Source of the DNA: Kalaharituber pfeilii
Lineage: Eukaryota; Ascomycota; Pezizomycetes; Pezizales; Pezizaceae
Assembly: GCA_015179045.1 (NCBI GenBank)
Contig: WHUZ01000075.1
Span: 186,001 to 250,000 of the forward strand
DNA: 64,000 nucleotides
Reading direction: 5' to 3'
Both the position numbers and the translations under genes were made by a program. Below the pieces are notes generated by a model, which saw only the letters and a program-made list of their open reading frames with translations, did no database searches and was not told the origin of the DNA. Positions 58,477 to 64,000 of the stretch are shown here, one piece after another; position 1 is the stretch's first letter; the number at the start of each line of letters is the position of its first letter.

Positions 58477-59525
58477 GTGCGGAGGGACGGGAATACATAT
58501 CGCCGTCGCGGAGTGACTGCTCGTCACCACCCAACCCCATCCTCCTGCTCCCCTCCGGGCAGCCTGTTGGCTGTGCGCGGCCTCCTCGACCCACTCCTAC
58601 TACTATTCTACTATCACAACCGTCAATCAGTAAATAGAAACTTACCCGCGTCTTTCCTACTTCTCTCACTCTCCTCACTACGCACCACCTCAATCTCACA
58701 TCACCTCGAAATAACAGTTTGTCCTCCACCAATACACCGCAAAGCTAATTATCCCGTTGCTTTTTCTCCCTATCTTTTTTTTCTCCCCTCCTCGCCACCC
58801 CCCCCCGGCTCGCCTTCTAATTCCCCTTTGTGCCTCAATGGCTAATGGCTAATAAGTTGATTCAACGGAAAACCAGGGAGACATAGGGCTTCCCTACATA
58901 CGGGTACTGGAAATGTAATGTTAGGTGGTGGCAAGATGAACCCAGTGATTCCTCAAAAAGTGCTTCTTCCCCTCCTGGAGCAGAGTGTGGTGGTTCGAAA
59001 AACTCTAATTCTCGCATCGCATCTGCCGTGTAGCATGCAAGTAGTACCATTACTCACACGAGAATAATGCGGCATAAAATACATACCATGAATGATCTAA
59101 AAAACGTAACATATCAAAATTGATTAAACTGAGCCAGTCCAGAGACATGCGGAGGTTAGGGCCTGGATGAAGTGCGGCGGCTTTGACCGCGAATGGAATC
59201 GTGTGTCAATCATCGCCGCATCCGTGCACATTGGATCCCTCCCACCATCACAGTGCTCTTCCGAGCCTTGCTACCCGACTTCACTCTCCCCACACTTTGC
59301 GGTGTCCACATTTCTCCCCCTGCACTGGAAGGCGATCTTAACTCAATGAAATATCCCTTTCTGGGGCGTACCATAACAAATTCACACACCAACCATCCAA
59401 ACCTTGATCCCGCCGGCGTGCAATTTTGACGTTCTTGGTCCAGCCTCGTCTTTTAGAGTTTCATGACTTCCTCGCTTGTGATTGACGCTGAAGATTAGGA
59501 CGGACACACGCAGGTTACCACCATA

Positions 59526-59571
59526 ATTTTATTTTATTTTATTTTATTTTATTTTATTTTATTTTATTTTG
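59526..59571. repeat. TTTTA pentanucleotide array
   Basis: Nine nearly perfect TTTTA units. Confidence 0.95.
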
Positions 59572-61490
59572 TTACTCGTTTCGCCATAAATTCTCCTCCT
59601 TGTTGTACCAAGTTGACCAAATCTATTGCGATTTTTCCCAATCCTCTGTCCAGCGGTGAGAATTGGTTTTTTTGGTCCAAGTTGACGTATCGACAGTCAT
59701 GGGAACGGTGGGCAGGGGTCAATGCTTCGATGTATTCCCCAGCATTCCAATTCCCAGTTTTACGACTCCACATAAAACCTAATGTCTTGAGTCAGCAAGG
59801 CCACCATCGAACACGTCTGTGAATTCTGCCAGGCGTTTGGTTGCCATTGAAAAAAGGACAGATTGGTCAACAGCTCGAAATCAATGAAAAGGCAACGATG
59901 GAGCGCAGCGATCGATTAAGCGCTATGGTCGCTTTTTATTTTTCTTCTTAACACGGTGAAGCTGGCTGCGCACTCCAGTTCCCCAAGACATCAGCCGCAG
60001 AAGCGTCGCTATTGCTTACTGGAATCAGCACGCTGCACAAAAACTCAGAATGAGTGGGATGCCAAGCGGAGTGTCTCAGATTTCCGAATGTGGTTATGTA
60101 TGTTCATGGCCAAATGTTACGCAGGTACTTGTTGCAGAGCAATCCATTGCGTTTTGCAGGGATGGGCTGAGATCTAACTGCGTTAGTGCAGTGTACAGGG
60201 GTACCTCCGGTGGTAGCGGTACGGTCACGAGGCACACTCTTGTTTTGTTGGTATGCACTCCTCTACACACCGCCGATATCGTTGGCTCAAAGCTGATGCT
60301 GGGAGCACGCAGTGTGTAGCAGCAGAATGAACGACTATGCATCGCTTTCAGACAGATATGTGTGCATGCAATAAGCAAACAGTGGTTCCTGCGCCAGTAT
60401 TCACTGAACATATCGCTCCCACCACGCTTTGTGCTCATCGATCATGCTCGTGCAACGGAGATCGACTGGATTATGGAATATGGCTTGGCTCATCTGCGGA
60501 AAACTCCGAACGGTTTGTAATACTCATCATACCACTGTGTTCTACCTGTTGGGCTTTCAAGCCTGTTGGACCAATTTTACTGAAGGCTGATCTGTTTCTG
60601 GGATCCTAAAGATTTATTTTTGCAAAAAATGTGGCGAGTTCTGGAAAAGCTTATTGTTTACATTATGTTTGTTTTTTTCTTTCTTTTTCCATGCTGTTGG
60701 AATATGACTACACGGAATGTTTTTATACCATCCGTTAAAGTGGTAAGAACATTGCCTTTGGAGCCTACAGGCAAGGGTAGTGATGTTTCATGCGCCTCAT
60801 CCGAGTATCGAAGATCCATATTAGCGAGGCCTTAGTACTAAACTCTTATTGATCCGCCAGAGACATTCCAACGGCAGATTTTTGCATCTTGGAAATAATC
60901 CCTCAGCTGGCTGTCAATTTTCTCCACATTGCAGGTCATCGTACATGACGGACGTTAATAAACCTCTCCAAGGTACAAACAAGTGTATCTGATAAAAACA
61001 AGGAGGATCGAGTCACCATATCCGAATTCAGAGCACCATTTCCTGTTTGGTTGCCCACAATGATAGACGTAGATCCAACTTTAAGTAACCACGGAATACG
61101 TTGCAGTCACTGGTGTTTCCCTTTGTTGACGACGCCTTCCTTTCGCTTCTCAAATACCATCCTATCTACCAATCCTATCATTCATATTTTCTGGCGCCGA
61201 CCGAAGCACGGAGGGGAGATCAGCTATCACAGCCTCTTTATCGGAGCTTTATTGAGTCCGATTCGCCCGCTTTCATACATAAAATTGACAAGCGTTGGCA
61301 AAGTTCTGCAAGGAGGATCTTCCTCATATTCGCAACCCACCAAGATAACTGCATAACACTCTAACCTTGTTTTTAAATTTACTCTTCTTTGTTTTGTTTT
61401 CTGTTGATCATGTTATTGTATTAGCTTATTAAGCTTCGCAATACCATTTACCCGTGTCAAAAGGCCTCCAAACAACCCCCCCACCCAGAA

Positions 61491-61556
61491 AAAAAATAAA
61501 ATAAAAAATAAAAAATAAAAAATAAAAAATAAAAAAAATAAAAAATAAAAATAAAA
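61491..61556. repeat. AAAAAT/AAAAT array
   Basis: About ten AAAAAT-type units with slight length variation, 66 bp in all. Confidence 0.9.
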
Positions 61557-62529
61557 ACTGGCATACCCTTGTCTCGCGGCGGGTCGAATGGGTTCGAGTC
61601 GGTCGCTAATCTCTAACGATCTCTTTGGGACGAAAAAAAGTGTAGTTGCCCCCGTAGGGAGAGACTTTCGCCAAGAATGAAAGTGGAAAGGGCAATCAAC
61701 TGGACGCTCTACTTTGATTTGCTTGTGTTGAACCTCTCTAGACTAACCAGACTTCTTCTAGTCATACATATTACTCTGTACTCGTACTCTACATTGGTGC
61801 GCACCCCCGCAGGTACATAACCTGGAATGTCTAAGGTACCCGGTACCTCCTCGGCTCAATACAACAACGCTCGAGCCACACCACATCACATCGCCTGCAT
61901 CGCCCGATGCAAAAGCAAAGCAAAAGCTGTGTGATTGATTGCTGGACGCTGATGAGATGGCAACTTCAATTGCAACTAACCCAATCACTTGTCACGATTC
62001 TTCCCTGGCGCACAGCGCTGGCGCCTGCTCTTCACTAATAGCTGGACTAAAAAAGTCAAGTACGTCTGTGCTTTTATCGGAGCCTCGTTTGTCATACCTA
62101 CACTTTACCATTCTTTGTCAACCCGCGTGCATCACTTGGCAAAATCGAGATAGACCATGGGAATACGAGCTTGAGTCAGTTGAGTTGATATTGGCTGCGC
62201 ATGCAAGATTAAAGATTGGTCAATTACGAAAGACACCTGCGGTAGTGCTACGGTGATTCCTTTCTCTGTGGAAAAAGCCCCGTTTGCTGTTTTGGACTTA
62301 TTCCCGAGAGTTGCCGATCAACTCATCACAGTATTCATTACAGGAACGCTAGCAACCTAGCTTATCCGTTGCACAACAACAGCACTTAGCCCAGGAACAG
62401 GATAAACAAACACAGTTGCATACCGTACATAGTCTGGTACAGTTGCAATAGCACTAGTTCCCCGATTGCACCAACACTACAGCAAAAAAGAGCACTTGCA
62501 CAAATTAATCGCACTACTCTGCTCATATT

Positions 62530-64000
62530 TCACAATCTCGCCAAATCTCCCTCCTCTGCGACCGTAACAACCAGCTTCCCAAAATTCTCCGCCTTCTTCA
62601 TGATTTCGAACAGCTCATCGACGTTATTCATTCCGTGCACGACGTGGCTTACCACTGGGTGGATCTGCTTGTTTCGCACTAGGCCCACCTATTATAAAAT
62701 TCAAAGTCAAATAGAAAGAAATGAATTGTTAGTTATCAGTTTGAATTGTTTTTACTGTGGAAATGCTAGGGTATTTTCTTTTCCGTCCCAGTTGTAGAGG
62801 GCTGGCCACGAAAATGGAAAAATGAGACAAGACACAAAATATATGGTATTCTGGAACTTTGTTTTTGAGCGCACTGGCACAGGCACGGAGCAAGCGAGTG
62901 TCATGATCTCCGCCACCATTCCACTCACCCTTAAGAATTGATTCATCTGCATTGAATCTGCGGGTGGGAAGGTAAGGCTATACATCCGAATCGCTGCTGA
63001 ACGGAATTGGAGAGTGGAACTGAAAGTGAAGACACTTTTGAAGGCAAAATAAGACAACGAGAGTGGGGGGGAAAGGAAGTGTCTTACCATATCTGCGAAT
63101 TCCTTTCGCGATCCCATAGTGGAGCCACACATCTGCGACAGGAAGAGATCAAGAACCGTTAGCTTTGAGTCAGATCAAACTTGATTGATTGAAGAGATGC
63201 GTATGTGTGTGTGCCCTGTGTCCGGGGGAAGGACGACAGACAGCATTGTGGAATTCAATGGGAGGTCAAACTTAAGGCAATGCCAGGTCAGGGGTCTGGT
63301 TGGGTTAGGCTGAAGGGAGAGGGAGACAAGACGGGATAGCGATCGGAGAGCATCACCCATCCATTGGCAAACAAGGCAACAAAAGATGCAAGGATGGAAG
63401 AGAACAAAAGTGAGTTGAATTGAGAGTATGATTGAGAGGAATCACAAAATAAAACGAAAAAGGAGCAGTTACTTGCCTCGATATTCTTTAACATAGCTTT
63501 AACGGAAAACGGCAACTGCGGGCCTAGCGTGAGTCCATAGCTTACAATCACACCACCATGCTTTAGGAGCCCTGTAGTCCTGTTGACAATATCCCCTCCG
63601 GCGCCATCAATCACCACGTCCAGATACGGCCTACTCTTTGGCAACAGCTGGGCTAACTTCTCATCCCAATCTGCGTCCCTATAGTTTACTCCCGTGCTCG
63701 CGCCAAGTTCTTTCGCTCTGCGCAACTTCTCTTCAGATGACGAGGTCACGAAGACAGTGGCGCCGCGGGCTACAGCAAACTGCAGCACGCTCAGAGCTAC
63801 GCCGCCGCCGATGCCCGTCACGAGCACATTCTGGCCCGCGGTGACGTGGCCTTTGGTAACGGTCGCGCGGTAAGCAGTCAGCCCGCAAAGCGGGAGTGCT
63901 GCGGCTTCGATGGTGCTCAAGTGCAGAGGCGCTAGCTCGACATCGGTCGCAGGGAACGAGATGTATTCCTGTAGTGTGCCTTTCTTCATCAATGGCTCCG
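62530..64000 (-). CDS. Medium-chain dehydrogenase/reductase, zinc-type alcohol dehydrogenase-like (N-terminus beyond window)
   Basis: NAD(P)-dependent oxidoreductase of the MDR superfamily, quinone-oxidoreductase/YogA-like; substrate unknown. Visible minus-strand exons: from the window edge to 63477, then 63132-63088 (15 codons) and 62688-62530. Seen are LSTIEAAALPLCGLTAYRA, the Rossmann nucleotide site VLVTGIGGGVALSVLQFAVA, SSSEEKLRRAKELGAS, DVVIDGAGG, the family turn GSTMGSRKEFADM, and the C-terminal QIHPVVSHVV followed by AENFGKLVVTV. The first visible intron begins GCAAGT and ends CAG, so it is a GC-AG intron; this choice gives KNIE-MCGSTMGSRKEF, matching relatives, whereas the nearby GTAACT would break the frame. 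The second intron is about 399 bp, unusually long for this window. The catalytic N-terminal domain is cut off by the window end. Confidence 0.88.

Larger units (their letters stand above)
55878..62529. other. Long low-complexity upstream region of the medA-like gene
   Basis: About 6.7 kb without a recognised gene. Contains a T/TTTC microsatellite, a G/C-run island, an A/T repeat tract, a TTTTA pentamer array and an AAAAAT array, each listed. The two 300-codon open frames on opposite strands at 57148-58350 consist of repeat translation and are not accepted as genes. Missing 5' exon(s) of the medA-like gene probably lie in its left part. Confidence 0.5.

Overview
This window is nuclear DNA of a filamentous ascomycete. 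The evidence is short GT-AG introns (mostly 50-80 bp) in almost every gene, a class VI-type chitin synthase, a group III G-alpha, a Medusa (MedA)-type developmental regulator known from Pezizomycotina, and a peroxisomal PTS2 thiolase. Gene density is low (eleven recognisable genes in 64 kb), some genes are very intron-rich (17 introns in glycogen phosphorylase), and intergenic DNA carries retroposon and MITE debris. This fits an early-diverging Pezizomycotina lineage such as Pezizomycetes; that placement is inference.

Layout: 0.6-2.0 kb, G-alpha subunit (+). 6.2-9.8 kb, glycogen phosphorylase (+). 12.0-14.9 kb, SWI3/RSC8-type chromatin remodelling subunit (-), divergent from an LSH/DDM1/Irc5-type SNF2 ATPase (+, 16.0-18.8 kb) across a 1.1 kb shared upstream region. 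18.8-24.8 kb, a gene-poor stretch with hairpins, a deleted DDE transposon, inverted repeats and coding relics. 24.8-25.7 kb, a Ser/Pro-rich coiled-coil protein (-). 30.0-32.8 kb, chitin synthase (+). 33.7-34.2 kb, SINE-like retroposon pieces, one with a clear target-site duplication. 35.6-38.1 kb, Hsp110/Sse1 chaperone (+). 39.7-40.3 kb, small membrane protein (-). 41.4-43.0 kb, peroxisomal 3-ketoacyl-CoA thiolase (+). 44.3-45.5 kb, tetraspan membrane protein (+). 45.5-53.4 kb, gene-poor with one small gene relic. 53.5-55.9 kb, MedA-like regulator (-), followed upstream by about 6 kb of low-complexity, partly G/C-run-rich DNA. 62.5-64.0 kb, an MDR-type dehydrogenase (-) cut by the window edge.

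The genes are mostly unrelated housekeeping and developmental functions: signalling, glycogen use, chromatin, wall synthesis, protein folding and fatty-acid beta-oxidation. The only pair with an obvious functional link is the divergent SWI3-type/SNF2-type chromatin pair.

The most unusual global property is that four conserved genes (SWI3-type, LSH-type twice, the coiled-coil protein, and Hsp110) each need one-base corrections, mostly in short G/C runs, to restore a conserved reading frame, while Gpa, Gph, Chs, thiolase and the visible exons of MedA and MDR read cleanly. This looks either like residual homopolymer error in the assembly or, less likely, real lesions. No CRISPR array, rRNA or convincing tRNA gene was seen.
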